Assembly (NCBI RefSeq): GCF_900638335.1
Contig: NZ_LR134508.1
Coordinates: 1,178,001-1,242,000 of the forward strand
Reading direction: 5' to 3'
Length of the DNA: 64,000 nucleotides
Source: Campylobacter lari
Lineage (GTDB): Bacteria; Campylobacterota; Campylobacteria; Campylobacterales; Campylobacteraceae
Both the position numbers and the translations under genes were made by a program. Below, one piece after another: positions 27,380 through 36,284 of this stretch; the first letter of the stretch is position 1; every line of letters starts with the position of its first letter. The notes beneath the pieces are model-generated. The model was not told where the DNA came from. It did no database searches and saw only the letters and a list, made by a program, of their open reading frames with translations.

Positions 27380-28905
27380 TTTTATCCTTAGAAGTTAAAA
27401 TAAATAAATTCAGTATAGGGAACTATGCCTAAAGTTATCAAAGCTATATATAAAAAAAGCATAACTAATAAAGAATTCATATAACTAGCTTTAAACTTTT
27501 CAAGCTTTTCGATACTATTTTTAAACCCAATACATAAAATCATACAAACGATAATGTAAATTAAAGTTTCATTACTACCACTAATTTGCACTAAAGATTC
27601 TTTCATTCTATGCCATTTTATAGGCAATTCCATCCAAGTTATACCAAACATAGCTTTTAAAAGATTTATAGCACCTTGAAGATTTTCGCTTCTAAAAAAT
27701 ATCCACGCAAGATTAATAAAATTAAAAGTTACAAACCATGCAAATATTTTATAAATGATGCTTTCTTTAAATTTTACATTTGGGGTTATAAAAGCATATA
27801 TTCTATGAAGTACCATAGCTAATCCATGCAACACTCCCCATATCACAAAACCCCATCCAGCTCCATGCCATACTCCACTAACAAAAGCTACTATAAAAAG
27901 ATTTCTTAAATTTATAATCTTAGAAACCCTATTACCACCCAAAGGTATATATAAATAATCTTTTAAAAATTTACCTAATGTTATATGCCATCTTCTCCAA
28001 AAATCACTTATATTCAATGCTTTATAAGGAGAGTTAAAATTAATAGGAAGTTTTATACTAAAAAATAAAGCTATACCTATAGCCATATCACAATAGCCAC
28101 TAAAATCAAAATAAAGTTGAAAAGTATAAGATAAAGAAGTTACCCAAGCTTCAAAAATATTTAAAGTACCTCCATTTTCAACTATCTTAAACCCTGCATT
28201 AGCCCAAAGCGCAAAAGAATCAGCAATATATACTTTCTTAAATAAACCCATAGAAAATATAAATAATCCTTTGGCTATATTTTCCCAATTAATAAGAATA
28301 GAATTATTCCAAAGCATACTCTTAAATTGAGGCATCATTTCTTTATGATGCACTATTGGACCTGCTATAAGTTGAGGAAAAAATGTTATAAACAAAGCAT
28401 AATCTAAAATATTTATTTTGTATGCATTTTCACTTTTTAAACTTTCTATATTTGTTCTTTTATAACAATCTACTAAAAAAGCAATTTGTTGAAAAGTAAA
28501 AAAAGATATAGCTAAAGGTAGTAATATATGTGGCAAAGGAATATTAAAATCTAGTCGGGCTACTTGAAAAAATACATTAAAATTTTCTAAAAGAAAATCG
28601 GTGTATTTAAAAAAAGCAAGTAAAGCTAAATTAAAAAATACACCACTGTAAAATAACAATTTTACTTTTTTTCTATTAAGTAAAATTAAATTTGCAAGAT
28701 AAAAATTTACACCCATAGAGAGCAATAAAATCAAAACATATTCAACCTTCCAAAAAGCATAAAAAAATAAACTTGCTAAGACTAAAAATAATTTTGCACT
28801 TTGAATATGATTAAATTTTTTAAGCATATAAAATATAATTAAAACTATAGGTAAAAATATAAATATAAATTCATAAGAACTAAAAACCATTTATACTCCT
28901 GAAAA
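27353..28905 (-). repeat. MBOAT cassette direct repeat, copy 2
   Basis: This is the second copy of the repeat at 23792-25347, three bases shorter, in the same orientation. The 2.0-kb sequence between the copies holds waaF and most of SGNH copy 2. Confidence 0.9.
27388..28890 (-). CDS. MBOAT family O-acyltransferase (AlgI/PatA-like), copy 2
   Basis: The 500-residue near-twin of the protein at 23827-25332 keeps all AlgI-type motifs, including GVWHGAGWGF with H342. Differences in the first 423 residues are I110V, V111A, Q112R, T156A and A250V. Residues just after GITWMELP and a later hydrophobic stretch differ, separated by an identical block GSNETLIYIIVCMILC, and the last ten residues are the same. 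The ATG at 28890 keeps the identical AGGAGT site and 15 upstream bases of copy 1. It is the promoter-proximal gene of the leftward group and should work with SGNH copy 2. Substrate unknown. Confidence 0.88.
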   Translation of the reverse strand: MVFSSYEFIFIFLPIVLIIFYMLKKFNHIQSAKLFLVLASLFFYAFWKVEYVLILLLSMGVNFYLANLILLNRKKVKLLFYSGVFFNLALLAFFKYTDFLLENFNVFFQVARLDFNIPLPHILLPLAISFFTFQQIAFLVDCYKRTNIESLKSENAYKINILDYALFITFFPQLIAGPIVHHKEMMPQFKSMLWNNSILINWENIAKGLFIFSMGLFKKVYIADSFALWANAGFKIVENGGTLNIFEAWVTSLSYTFQLYFDFSGYCDMAIGIALFFSIKLPINFNSPYKALNISDFWRRWHITLGKFLKDYLYIPLGGNRVSKIINLRNLFIVAFVSGVWHGAGWGFVIWGVLHGLAMVLHRIYAFITPNVKFKESIIYKIFAWFVTFNFINLAWIFFRSENLQGAINLLKAMFGITWMELPIKWHRMKESLVQISGSNETLIYIIVCMILCIGFKNSIEKLEKFKASYMNSLLVMLFLYIALITLGIVPYTEFIYFNF

Positions 28906-28912
28906 TAAAGGC

Positions 28913-28918
28913 TATAAT
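28913..28918 (+). promoter_or_regulatory. Probable sigma-70 -10 box for the rightward LOS genes
   Basis: A TATAAT lies 30 bases before the ATG of the glycosyltransferase at 28948, in the short gap between divergent gene groups. It likely drives the operon from 28948 to fdtB. This is inferred from motif and spacing. Confidence 0.55.
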
Positions 28919-28947
28919 TGTATCATCACTTTACTTAAAGAGTTAAC

Positions 28948-29760
28948 ATGAGTCAAATTTCCATCATACTACCAACTTATAATGTGGAAAAATATATTGC
29001 TAAAACATTAGAAAGTTGTATTAACCAAACTTTTAAGGATATAGAAATCATTATAGTAGATGACCTTGGCAATGATAAAAGTATAGATATAGCTAAAGAA
29101 TATGCTAGTAAAGATGATAGAATAAAAATCATACATAATGAAGAAAATTTAGGAACCTTTGCTAGTAGAAATATAGGTGTATTAAATGCAAAATCAGATT
29201 TTATAATGTTTTTAGATCCTGATGATTATTTAGAGCTTAATGCTTGTGAGCTTGGGCTTGAAAAAATTAAAAATGTAGATATGGTAGTGTTTGATGCGTA
29301 TGTACATAGGGTGAAATTTAAGAAATTTTATAGATTTAAACAAGATGAATATTTTAATAAAGATGATTTTTTAAATTTCTTACTCAATCAAAAGCATTTT
29401 TGCTGGAGTGTTTGGGCAAAAGTATATAGAAAAAATTTGATTTTAAAAAGTTTTGAATATGTTGATTTCAAAGAAAGACTTTGCTATGGGGAGGATGTGC
29501 TTTTTAATTATATAAATTTTATAATTAGTGAGAGTTTTTTTGTATCGCGAGAATGTATATACCGCTATGAATTTAATGAAAATGGTAGATATGAAAACAA
29601 AAATAAAGGAATTTTATGGCAAAATTACAAGCATAAAAAACAAAGTTTAAAATACATTAAAAAATTAGCTAATATTTTTCCATATAAGTATTTTAATGAA
29701 AAAATATTAGAAGTTTTAGTAAAAGAAAAAAAATTTTTATATCATACAAGTAAAAACTGA
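28948..29760 (+). CDS. Glycosyltransferase family 2 protein
   Basis: The 270-residue GT2 enzyme has the nucleotide-sugar fold [19 protein letters not shown] at the N-terminus, IIVDDLGND for the first Asp, and the DxD-type metal site [10 protein letters not shown] near residue 95. The C-terminal part is Lys/Phe/Tyr-rich with no membrane helix. It presumably adds a sugar to the LOS outer core at the inner face of the membrane. Donor and acceptor cannot be told. It is the first gene of the rightward LOS group, and its stop lies 17 bases before the rmlA start. Confidence 0.85.
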   Translation: MSQISIILPTYNVEKYIAKTLESCINQTFKDIEIIIVDDLGNDKSIDIAKEYASKDDRIKIIHNEENLGTFASRNIGVLNAKSDFIMFLDPDDYLELNACELGLEKIKNVDMVVFDAYVHRVKFKKFYRFKQDEYFNKDDFLNFLLNQKHFCWSVWAKVYRKNLILKSFEYVDFKERLCYGEDVLFNYINFIISESFFVSRECIYRYEFNENGRYENKNKGILWQNYKHKKQSLKYIKKLANIFPYKYFNEKILEVLVKEKKFLYHTSKN

Positions 29761-29777
29761 TGCATCTAAGGAAAGAC

Positions 29778-30653
29778 ATGAAAGGAATTATACTTGCAGG
29801 TGGCTCTGGAACAAGACTATATCCTAGTACTTTAACTTTATGTAAACAATTACTTCCAATCTATGATAAACCTATGATTTATTATCCACTTTCGGTGTTA
29901 ATGCTTGCTCAAATTCAAGAAGTTTTAATTATATCTACACCAAAAGACATAGTAAAATTTCAAGAACTTTTTCAAGATGGATCATGGCTTGGGATGGATA
30001 TATCCTATTGTATTCAAGAAAAACCTGAAGGATTAGCACAAGGCTTAATACTTGCTAGTGATTTTATAAAAAATGATGACATAGCTTTAATTTTAGGAGA
30101 TAATATCTTCTACGGACAAGGCTTTACAGATATACTTAAAACCGCAAAAGAAGATGCAAAAAAACATTATGCAAGTATATTTTCATATCATGTAAAAGAT
30201 CCAGAGCGTTTTGGGGTAGCAGAAATTTCTAAAAATGGAGAAGTTTTAAGCATAGAAGAAAAACCTCAGCAACCTAAAAGCAACTATGCTGTTACAGGAT
30301 TATATTTTTATGATAATCAGGCTATAGACATAGCTAAAAATATCAAACCAAGTCAAAGAGGCGAACTAGAGATAACTGATGTAAATATAGAATATTTAAA
30401 ACTAAAAAAACTAAAATCTCAAATTCTAGGAAGGGGTTTTGCTTGGGTTGATACCGGAACACATGATAGTCTCATAGAAGCAAGTTCTTTTGTGCAAACA
30501 ATAGAATTAAGACAAGGTTATAAAATAGCCTGCTTAGAAGAAATAGCCTTTAGAAATGGGTGGATTGATGAGACTAAGCTTTTAAAACGAGCTAAATTAT
30601 TAGAAAAAAGTGGCTATGGAAGCTATCTTCAAAAAATTTTACAAGGTTTTTAA
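29778..30653 (+). CDS. rmlA: Glucose-1-phosphate thymidylyltransferase
   Basis: RmlA makes dTDP-glucose from dTTP and glucose-1-phosphate, the first step of dTDP-deoxysugar synthesis. The 291-residue enzyme opens with [16 protein letters not shown], then [17 protein letters not shown], and has the metal-binding ILGDNIFYG. The ATG at 29778, with AAGGAAAG upstream, is preferred to the in-frame codon at 29760, which would add six residues before the family start. Stop and the rmlB start are adjacent. With no rmlC or rmlD nearby, the pathway is not for rhamnose. Confidence 0.95.
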   Translation: MKGIILAGGSGTRLYPSTLTLCKQLLPIYDKPMIYYPLSVLMLAQIQEVLIISTPKDIVKFQELFQDGSWLGMDISYCIQEKPEGLAQGLILASDFIKNDDIALILGDNIFYGQGFTDILKTAKEDAKKHYASIFSYHVKDPERFGVAEISKNGEVLSIEEKPQQPKSNYAVTGLYFYDNQAIDIAKNIKPSQRGELEITDVNIEYLKLKKLKSQILGRGFAWVDTGTHDSLIEASSFVQTIELRQGYKIACLEEIAFRNGWIDETKLLKRAKLLEKSGYGSYLQKILQGF

Positions 30654-31688
30654 ATGAATAATATCTTAATTACCGGTGGAGCGGGTTTTATAGGGAGTAA
30701 TTTTATAAATCATTATTTACAACATCATCCAAAAGATAAAATCATCAATCTTGATTTATTAACTTACGCAGCAAATTTACAAAACCTTCAAGCAAGTAGC
30801 AATCATCCTAACTATACTTTTTACAAGGGAGATATTTGTGATCAACATCTAGTCTGTGATATTTTTCAAAAACATTCTATTAATATAGTTATTCATTTTG
30901 CAGCAGAATCACATGTAGATAATTCCATACAAAATCCTGATATTTTTATAAAAACCAACATCAATGGAACTTTTAATCTTTTACACAATGCCTATAAACA
31001 TTGGTTTTTAGAGCCATTTGTGAAAAATCCAAAATTTAACAAAACTCTTTTTTATCATATTAGCACAGATGAGGTTTTTGGAAGTCTTGGAGAAGATGGT
31101 TATTTCACAGAAAAAACACCATATGCTCCAAATTCGCCTTATTCTGCTTCTAAAGCAAGCTCAGATATGCTCGTAAGAAGTTACCATCATACTTATGGAT
31201 TAAATACTATAATCTCAAATTGTTCTAACAACTATGGCCCAAATCAACACGATGAAAAACTCATACCAACCATCATAAGAAACGCATTAAATGACAACTC
31301 TATCCCAATATATGGAGATGGTAAAAATATCCGAGATTGGCTTTTTGTACAAGATCATTGCGAAGCTATAGAGCAAATTTTACACTATGCTTTAAAAAAT
31401 TCTAAAAACACTTTTTTTGATACATTCAATATAGGCGGAAACGAAGAATGGCAAAATATAGACATAGCTTATAAAATTTGCTCATTTTTAGATACAATTT
31501 TACCAAAACAACACTCATACAAAGAACAAATTTCTTTTGTAAAAGATAGAGCTGGGCATGATAGAAGATATGCTATAGATTCAAGCAAGCTTAAAAATAC
31601 TCTACAATGGAAACCAAAAGAAAGTTTTGAGAGTGGCTTGAAAAAAACTATAAAATGGTATATAGAAAAATATAAGGACGCTCAATGA
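30654..31688 (+). CDS. rmlB: dTDP-glucose 4,6-dehydratase
   Basis: RmlB converts dTDP-glucose to dTDP-4-keto-6-deoxyglucose. The 344-residue short-chain dehydrogenase family enzyme has the NAD motif ITGGAGFIGSNF, the active-site segment HISTDEVFGSLG with the Thr-Asp-Glu triad, and YSASKASSD with the Tyr-x3-Lys pair. It starts directly after the rmlA stop and ends overlapping the next gene by four bases. Its product would feed FdtA. Confidence 0.95.
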   Translation: MNNILITGGAGFIGSNFINHYLQHHPKDKIINLDLLTYAANLQNLQASSNHPNYTFYKGDICDQHLVCDIFQKHSINIVIHFAAESHVDNSIQNPDIFIKTNINGTFNLLHNAYKHWFLEPFVKNPKFNKTLFYHISTDEVFGSLGEDGYFTEKTPYAPNSPYSASKASSDMLVRSYHHTYGLNTIISNCSNNYGPNQHDEKLIPTIIRNALNDNSIPIYGDGKNIRDWLFVQDHCEAIEQILHYALKNSKNTFFDTFNIGGNEEWQNIDIAYKICSFLDTILPKQHSYKEQISFVKDRAGHDRRYAIDSSKLKNTLQWKPKESFESGLKKTIKWYIEKYKDAQ

Positions 31689-32263
31689 TCTTTATTGGTA
31701 AATTTTATCAAAAATGCCGAATATTATTCTATCGATATGTTTTGTCAAATATACATATAAAGGGTAAATTTAAAATAAATTCTCCAACATTATTTCAAAG
31801 TTTTAATATGGGGCAAATTAATATAGAAAAAAATGTTAATTTAGGATATTTTCCATCGCCACATTTTTATTCTTGCTATAATCATATAGATGTTAGAGAC
31901 TTGGGTTTATGCATTATAAAAAGAGATACATACCTCAATAATAATTTTAGTTTAATTTCTTATAAGCATAAAATTATTATTGGCGAAAGGTGTTTAATAG
32001 GAACAAATTTTTCAGCAATTAATTCAGATTTTCATGGTATTACTATTAATAATCGTAATAATCCAGAAAAAATTTTAAGTGCAGATATTATAATTGGTGA
32101 TGACTGTTTTGTAGGAAATAATGTAACAATACTAAAAGGAGTTAAGTTAGGAAAAGGTTGTGTTGTTGCAAATTCAAGCGTAGTTACAAAATCGTTTAAA
32201 GAAAATTCCTTAATAGGTGGAAATCCTGCTAAACTAATTAAAATCATATCTCAAGAGGATTAA
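31685..32263 (+). CDS. Left-handed beta-helix acyltransferase
   Basis: The 192-residue protein has hexapeptide-repeat sequence in its second half (IIIGERCLIGTNF, IIIGDDCFVGNNVTILKGVKLGKGCVVA) and the likely catalytic histidine in INSDFHGI. It ends with GGNPAKLIKII, as in serine- and maltose-acetyltransferase relatives. It probably O-acetylates a sugar of the LOS or acts on a precursor; the adjacent FdtC-like enzyme already explains the N-acetylation. It overlaps rmlB by ATGA and precedes fdtA by two bases. Substrate unknown. Confidence 0.8.
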   Translation: MIFIGKFYQKCRILFYRYVLSNIHIKGKFKINSPTLFQSFNMGQINIEKNVNLGYFPSPHFYSCYNHIDVRDLGLCIIKRDTYLNNNFSLISYKHKIIIGERCLIGTNFSAINSDFHGITINNRNNPEKILSADIIIGDDCFVGNNVTILKGVKLGKGCVVANSSVVTKSFKENSLIGGNPAKLIKIISQED

Positions 32264-32265
32264 AG

Positions 32266-32661
32266 ATGACTTTTAAACTTATAGACTTGGAATATTTCAA
32301 CGATAAAAAATCAACATTAATAGCATGTGAAAAGAATATCAACTGTCCTTTTGAAATAAAAAGAATTTTTTATATTTTTGACGTACCAAAAAATACCGTT
32401 AGAGGTAATCACGCAAACATAAATTCTCAATTCTTTTTTATTGCTCTAAAAGGAGAGTGCAAGATAAAAATTGACGATGGTAACAAACAAAATATTTTTT
32501 TACTAAACAATCCAAAACAAGGATTGTTTTTAGATAAAATGTTGTGGAAACAAATGTATGATTTTTCAAAAGACTGCATTTTATTAGTACTAGCTAATAC
32601 TTACTATGATAAAAATGAATATATTTATAACTATGATGAATTTTTAAAGGTTGCAAAGTGA
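32266..32661 (+). CDS. fdtA: dTDP-4-oxo-6-deoxyglucose 3,4-ketoisomerase (FdtA/QdtA family)
   Basis: The 131-residue cupin isomerises dTDP-4-keto-6-deoxyglucose to the 3-keto sugar. The family core is [11 protein letters not shown], then [27 protein letters not shown]. The family normally reads RGxHAH or RGxHSH; here it is H49-A-N51, with the first His kept and the second replaced. Whether the product has galacto (FdtA) or gluco (QdtA) configuration cannot be decided from this. The gene overlaps the acetyltransferase fdtC by ATGA. The symbol is provisional. Confidence 0.82.
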   Translation: MTFKLIDLEYFNDKKSTLIACEKNINCPFEIKRIFYIFDVPKNTVRGNHANINSQFFFIALKGECKIKIDDGNKQNIFLLNNPKQGLFLDKMLWKQMYDFSKDCILLVLANTYYDKNEYIYNYDEFLKVAK

Positions 32662-33107
32662 TACATTCTTTATCAGATGTGCAAAGTAAAAACATAGGAG
32701 TTAATACAAACATATGGCAGTTTTGTGTAGTTTTACCAAATGCTATTATTGGAGATAATTGCAATATATGTTCACATTGTTTTATAGAAAATAATGTAAA
32801 AATTGGTAACAATGTTACCATAAAATGCGGGGTGCAAATTTGGGATGGTATAGAAATAGAAGATAATGTATTTATAGGACCTAATGTGACATTTTGCAAT
32901 GATAAATATCCAAAATCAAAGCAATATCCTAAAGAATTTTTAAAAACTATTATTAAAAAAGGTGCTAGCATTGGAGCAAATGCTACTATTTTACCTGGAG
33001 TTACTATAGGGGAAAATGCTATGATTGGAGCAGGTTCTATCGTTACAAAAAATATTAATGATAATTCTAAATATTATTGTAAAATTAATCAATTCTATTC
33101 AAAATAA
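32658..33107 (+). CDS. fdtC: dTDP-3-amino-3,6-dideoxyhexose N-acetyltransferase (FdtC/QdtC-like)
   Basis: The 149-residue left-handed beta-helix enzyme begins with [21 protein letters not shown], the pattern of nucleotide-sugar 3-N-acetyltransferases (WbpD, WlbB, QdtC). Hexapeptide repeats follow, then [14 protein letters not shown]. It would acetylate the 3-amino group made by FdtB, giving dTDP-Fuc3NAc or dTDP-Qui3NAc. Its position between fdtA and fdtB supports this. C. jejuni 81116, as remembered, uses a formyltransferase at the equivalent step. Start overlaps fdtA by four bases. Confidence 0.82.
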   Translation: MIHSLSDVQSKNIGVNTNIWQFCVVLPNAIIGDNCNICSHCFIENNVKIGNNVTIKCGVQIWDGIEIEDNVFIGPNVTFCNDKYPKSKQYPKEFLKTIIKKGASIGANATILPGVTIGENAMIGAGSIVTKNINDNSKYYCKINQFYSK

Positions 33108-33129
33108 AAAAAGAAGGAATTAAAAAACA

Positions 33130-34137
33130 ATGAAAATCTCAATTCTTATGCCTTGTTACAATTCTTCAAAATATCTAGATAGAAGTATTACTTCTGTTTT
33201 AAAACAAGATTATAAGAATTGGGAATTGATATGCATAGATGATGGATCAACCGATGACACCTATAATCTTTTAATTAATTTTACTAATCAAGATTCAAGA
33301 ATAAAAGTATTTAAAAAAAACAATAGCGGTATGGCTGCACCCGCATTAAACCTAGCATTAAAACATGCTACTGGAGATTTTATTTTTTTATTAGGACATG
33401 ACGATGAGATAAATGATGTTTTATTAAGTGATTTCATTTCAAGATATAACGAATTAACCTTGCAAAATCATTCCATAGATGCTATTATTCCTAGATCATT
33501 GATTTTTTTTCAAGAAAATCAAGATAAAAACTATATGTATTGCGGAATTAAAAATATTCCAGATAGTGAAGATAAAATTCTAACTGGTACAGAAGCATTT
33601 AAACTAAGCATTAATTGGGATATAGCTACTTTTGCATTTTATAGGACTGAAATTGTTAAAAAGCTAGGTTTTTATGAAGAAGGTATTAGTGGAGATGAGT
33701 ATTCTGTTAGAGAATTTCTTCTTAATTCTAAAAAAATAGCCTTTGCAAAAAATGGTATATATATTTACCATCAAATCAATGAAAGCATAACTCATAAGTT
33801 AAAACCTAGAAAATTTAATATTCATAAAACACTGTATATGGTTGAAAAATTAGCAAAAAAATGGAAATTCGATTCAAAAACTATTCGTAAAATTAATCAA
33901 CTCAGAATAAAACAATTCTATAACATGCAAGAAGAATATTTAATTAACAAAAACAACTTCAGTAAACAAGAACAAAAATTAATCGAGATGTATTTAAATG
34001 AAAATTTAAATCTTATAGAGCCATATAGAATATTTGCAGATTATTTCGTCAGAAAAGAAAAGGATAAATTTGGTAAATCTATTGTTCTTTTTCATTATTT
34101 AAAATTTTACTATAAAAAATTAAAAAATGATCAATAA
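33130..34137 (+). CDS. Glycosyltransferase family 2 protein
   Basis: The 335-residue GT2 enzyme has ILMPCYNSSKYLDRSITSVL, CIDDGSTDDTYN, and the metal site ALGHDDEI-like FLLGHDDEIND near residue 96, where Gly-His replaces the usual D-x-D spacing. The C-terminal half is charged and without obvious membrane helices. It likely transfers a sugar in LOS assembly, possibly the 3-acetamido sugar made by the flanking genes. It overlaps the next glycosyltransferase gene by 11 bases, so the pair is coupled. Confidence 0.82.
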   Translation: MKISILMPCYNSSKYLDRSITSVLKQDYKNWELICIDDGSTDDTYNLLINFTNQDSRIKVFKKNNSGMAAPALNLALKHATGDFIFLLGHDDEINDVLLSDFISRYNELTLQNHSIDAIIPRSLIFFQENQDKNYMYCGIKNIPDSEDKILTGTEAFKLSINWDIATFAFYRTEIVKKLGFYEEGISGDEYSVREFLLNSKKIAFAKNGIYIYHQINESITHKLKPRKFNIHKTLYMVEKLAKKWKFDSKTIRKINQLRIKQFYNMQEEYLINKNNFSKQEQKLIEMYLNENLNLIEPYRIFADYFVRKEKDKFGKSIVLFHYLKFYYKKLKNDQ

Positions 34138-35194
34138 AGTATCGATTTTAACACCTTGTTTTAACCATGAAAAATATATTAAATATTTTATACAAAGTAT
34201 TTTAGAGCAAAGCTTTGAAAATTTTGAACTTATTATAGTAGATGACTGCTCAAGTGATGACAGCGCAAAAGAAATTCAAAAATTTCAAGATCCAAGAATA
34301 AAACTCATAAAGCATGATTTTAACCAAGGTATAAATGGGGCTTTAAATACCACTTTTGAAAATTCAAGTGGAGATTATATAGTATTTTGCGCTAGTGATG
34401 ATATGCTGGAAAAAAATGCTTTAGAAAAAATTCATCAAATTTTCAACTCTTTAGAAGTAGATGTAATATATCCTAGCATGAGTATTATAAACGATGAAAA
34501 CATAGAAATTTCAAAAAATTTTATCACTCAAAGATCAAATCTTGAAGCTTTGAGGCATTTATTTTTTAAAGGGAATTGCTTTTTTTCTCCAGGGATGGCT
34601 GTAAAAAAAGAAGTATTTAAAAAAATCTATCCTTTACCAAATGCACTATGCAATCACCAAGATACTCAAATGCATATAAGCCTACTTGCTCAAAAAGCTA
34701 AGATCCATTTTTTAAAAGAAACTTTAGTAAAATACAGAATTCGAGCCAATGAAGCAAATATAAGCACACCTAATGCTTCCACAAAAGCTAGAGAAAATTT
34801 AGAGATAGAACTTTTAATGGATTCATTTCTAAAAATTCAAGATATAGAATTTTTAAAAGAAATTTTCAAAGATGAAATTAAAAAATTAAAAATCAAGCCT
34901 TTTGAAAATACCATAGAGTTTTTTCTTGGAAGAATGGCGATAGAATCTCAAGAAAAAACTAGAAAATATTGGGGTTATCATAAAATAATACATTTTTATA
35001 ACGATAAAAACAATGTTAAAATTCTTTTAGAAAAGTATAATTTTACCTTTAAAGATTTACTCTCCTTATCTATCCTGTGTGATGATGATAGAGTAGAGAA
35101 AAAATATAGAAAATATAAAAAGCTTTTTAATTATTCTCTTGTATTTTTAAGTATAATTACTTTGATGTTTATATGTATTTTATTGCTAGGATGA
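34127..35194 (+). CDS. Glycosyltransferase family 2 protein with C-terminal membrane tail
   Basis: The 355-residue product has the GT2 motifs [33 protein letters not shown] and the metal site [14 protein letters not shown] 20-residue hydrophobic stretch at the extreme C-terminus ([20 protein letters not shown]) makes it tail-anchored, unlike its neighbours. It likely builds the LOS chain at the inner face of the membrane. The sugar is unknown. It ends five bases before fdtB. Confidence 0.83.
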   Translation: MINKVSILTPCFNHEKYIKYFIQSILEQSFENFELIIVDDCSSDDSAKEIQKFQDPRIKLIKHDFNQGINGALNTTFENSSGDYIVFCASDDMLEKNALEKIHQIFNSLEVDVIYPSMSIINDENIEISKNFITQRSNLEALRHLFFKGNCFFSPGMAVKKEVFKKIYPLPNALCNHQDTQMHISLLAQKAKIHFLKETLVKYRIRANEANISTPNASTKARENLEIELLMDSFLKIQDIEFLKEIFKDEIKKLKIKPFENTIEFFLGRMAIESQEKTRKYWGYHKIIHFYNDKNNVKILLEKYNFTFKDLLSLSILCDDDRVEKKYRKYKKLFNYSLVFLSIITLMFICILLLG

Positions 35195-35198
35195 TGAT

Positions 35199-36284
35199 AT
35201 GATTAGTTTTTTAGATCTACACAAAATTAACGCAAGATTTGAAGATAAAATAAAAGATAAAATAAATGAAGTTATTAATAGTGGTTGGTATATACTTGGA
35301 AAGCAATGTGCAAATTTTGAAACAAATTTTGCACAATATTGTGGCGTAAAACACTGCATAGGTGTTGCAAATGGTCTTGATGCATTAAGAATTATCATCA
35401 AAGCTTATGAATTTAACAAAAACGATGAAATCATAGTTCCTGCAAATACTTACATTGCTTCTATATTAGCTATAACTGATAATCTTTGCAAGCCGATTTT
35501 AATAGAGCCTGATATAAATACTTATAATATAGATGCAAAATCAATCGAAGAAAAAATCACAAACAAAACAAAAGCTATCATGGTGGTTCATCTTTATGGA
35601 CAAGTTTGTAATATGGAGCCAATATATGCTTTAGCAAAAAAATACAATCTTAAAATCATAGAAGATTGTGCACAAGCTCATGGGGCAAATTTTAAAGGAA
35701 AAAAAGTTGGTAGTTTGGGTGATGCAGCAGGGTTTTCATTTTACCCTGGAAAAAATTTAGGTGCTTTGGGTGATGCGGGTTGTATTACAACAAATGATGA
35801 TTTATTAGCTAGTAAAATACGAGCTTTAGCAAACTATGGTTCTCATAAAAAATACGAAAATTTATACGCAGGTTTAAATTCAAGACTTGATGAATTACAA
35901 GCTGGAATTTTAGATATTAAATTAAAACATCTAGACAGTGACAATCAAAAAAGAAAAGAAATAGCTGATTATTACATGAAAAATATAAAAAATGAAAATA
36001 TCATTTTACCTAAAATAGACATCGATCATGTATGGCATTTATTTGTCATAAGAACCAAATTTAGAGATAAACTACAAAAATACCTCAACGAAAACAATAT
36101 ACAAACAATCATCCATTACCCTATACCACCGCATAAACAAGAATGCTATAAAGATTTCAATAATCTTTCATTACCTATAACCGAACAAATTCACAATGAA
36201 GTGTTATCAATACCAATTTCACCTGTGATGACACAAGATGAAATTTTAGAAATAATAAAGATTCTTAACAAATGGGAGCTTTAA
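35199..36284 (+). CDS. fdtB: dTDP-3-amino-3,6-dideoxyhexose transaminase (DegT/DnrJ/EryC1 family)
   Basis: The 361-residue PLP aminotransferase gives a 3-amino group to the 3-keto sugar from FdtA, using glutamate. PLP lysine is K185 in [16 protein letters not shown]. Other family motifs are [20 protein letters not shown] and HLYGQ. The fold cannot by itself distinguish FdtB from QdtB, but the cluster of rmlA, rmlB, ketoisomerase and N-acetyltransferase fits either. Its 3' end overlaps the convergent glycosyltransferase gene by 20 bases. Confidence 0.9.
   Translation: MISFLDLHKINARFEDKIKDKINEVINSGWYILGKQCANFETNFAQYCGVKHCIGVANGLDALRIIIKAYEFNKNDEIIVPANTYIASILAITDNLCKPILIEPDINTYNIDAKSIEEKITNKTKAIMVVHLYGQVCNMEPIYALAKKYNLKIIEDCAQAHGANFKGKKVGSLGDAAGFSFYPGKNLGALGDAGCITTNDDLLASKIRALANYGSHKKYENLYAGLNSRLDELQAGILDIKLKHLDSDNQKRKEIADYYMKNIKNENIILPKIDIDHVWHLFVIRTKFRDKLQKYLNENNIQTIIHYPIPPHKQECYKDFNNLSLPITEQIHNEVLSIPISPVMTQDEILEIIKILNKWEL

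Noticed and set aside
29760-29777. Upstream in-frame start for rmlA
   Set aside because: The ATG at 29778 has AAGGAAAG and gives the family start MKGIILAGG.
33503-33510. Run of eight T in the glycosyltransferase gene at 33130-34137, possible phase-variable tract
   Set aside because: Runs of 7-8 A or T occur often in this AT-rich window, and Campylobacter phase variation uses long G/C tracts. No G or C tract of eight or more was seen in the LOS locus.
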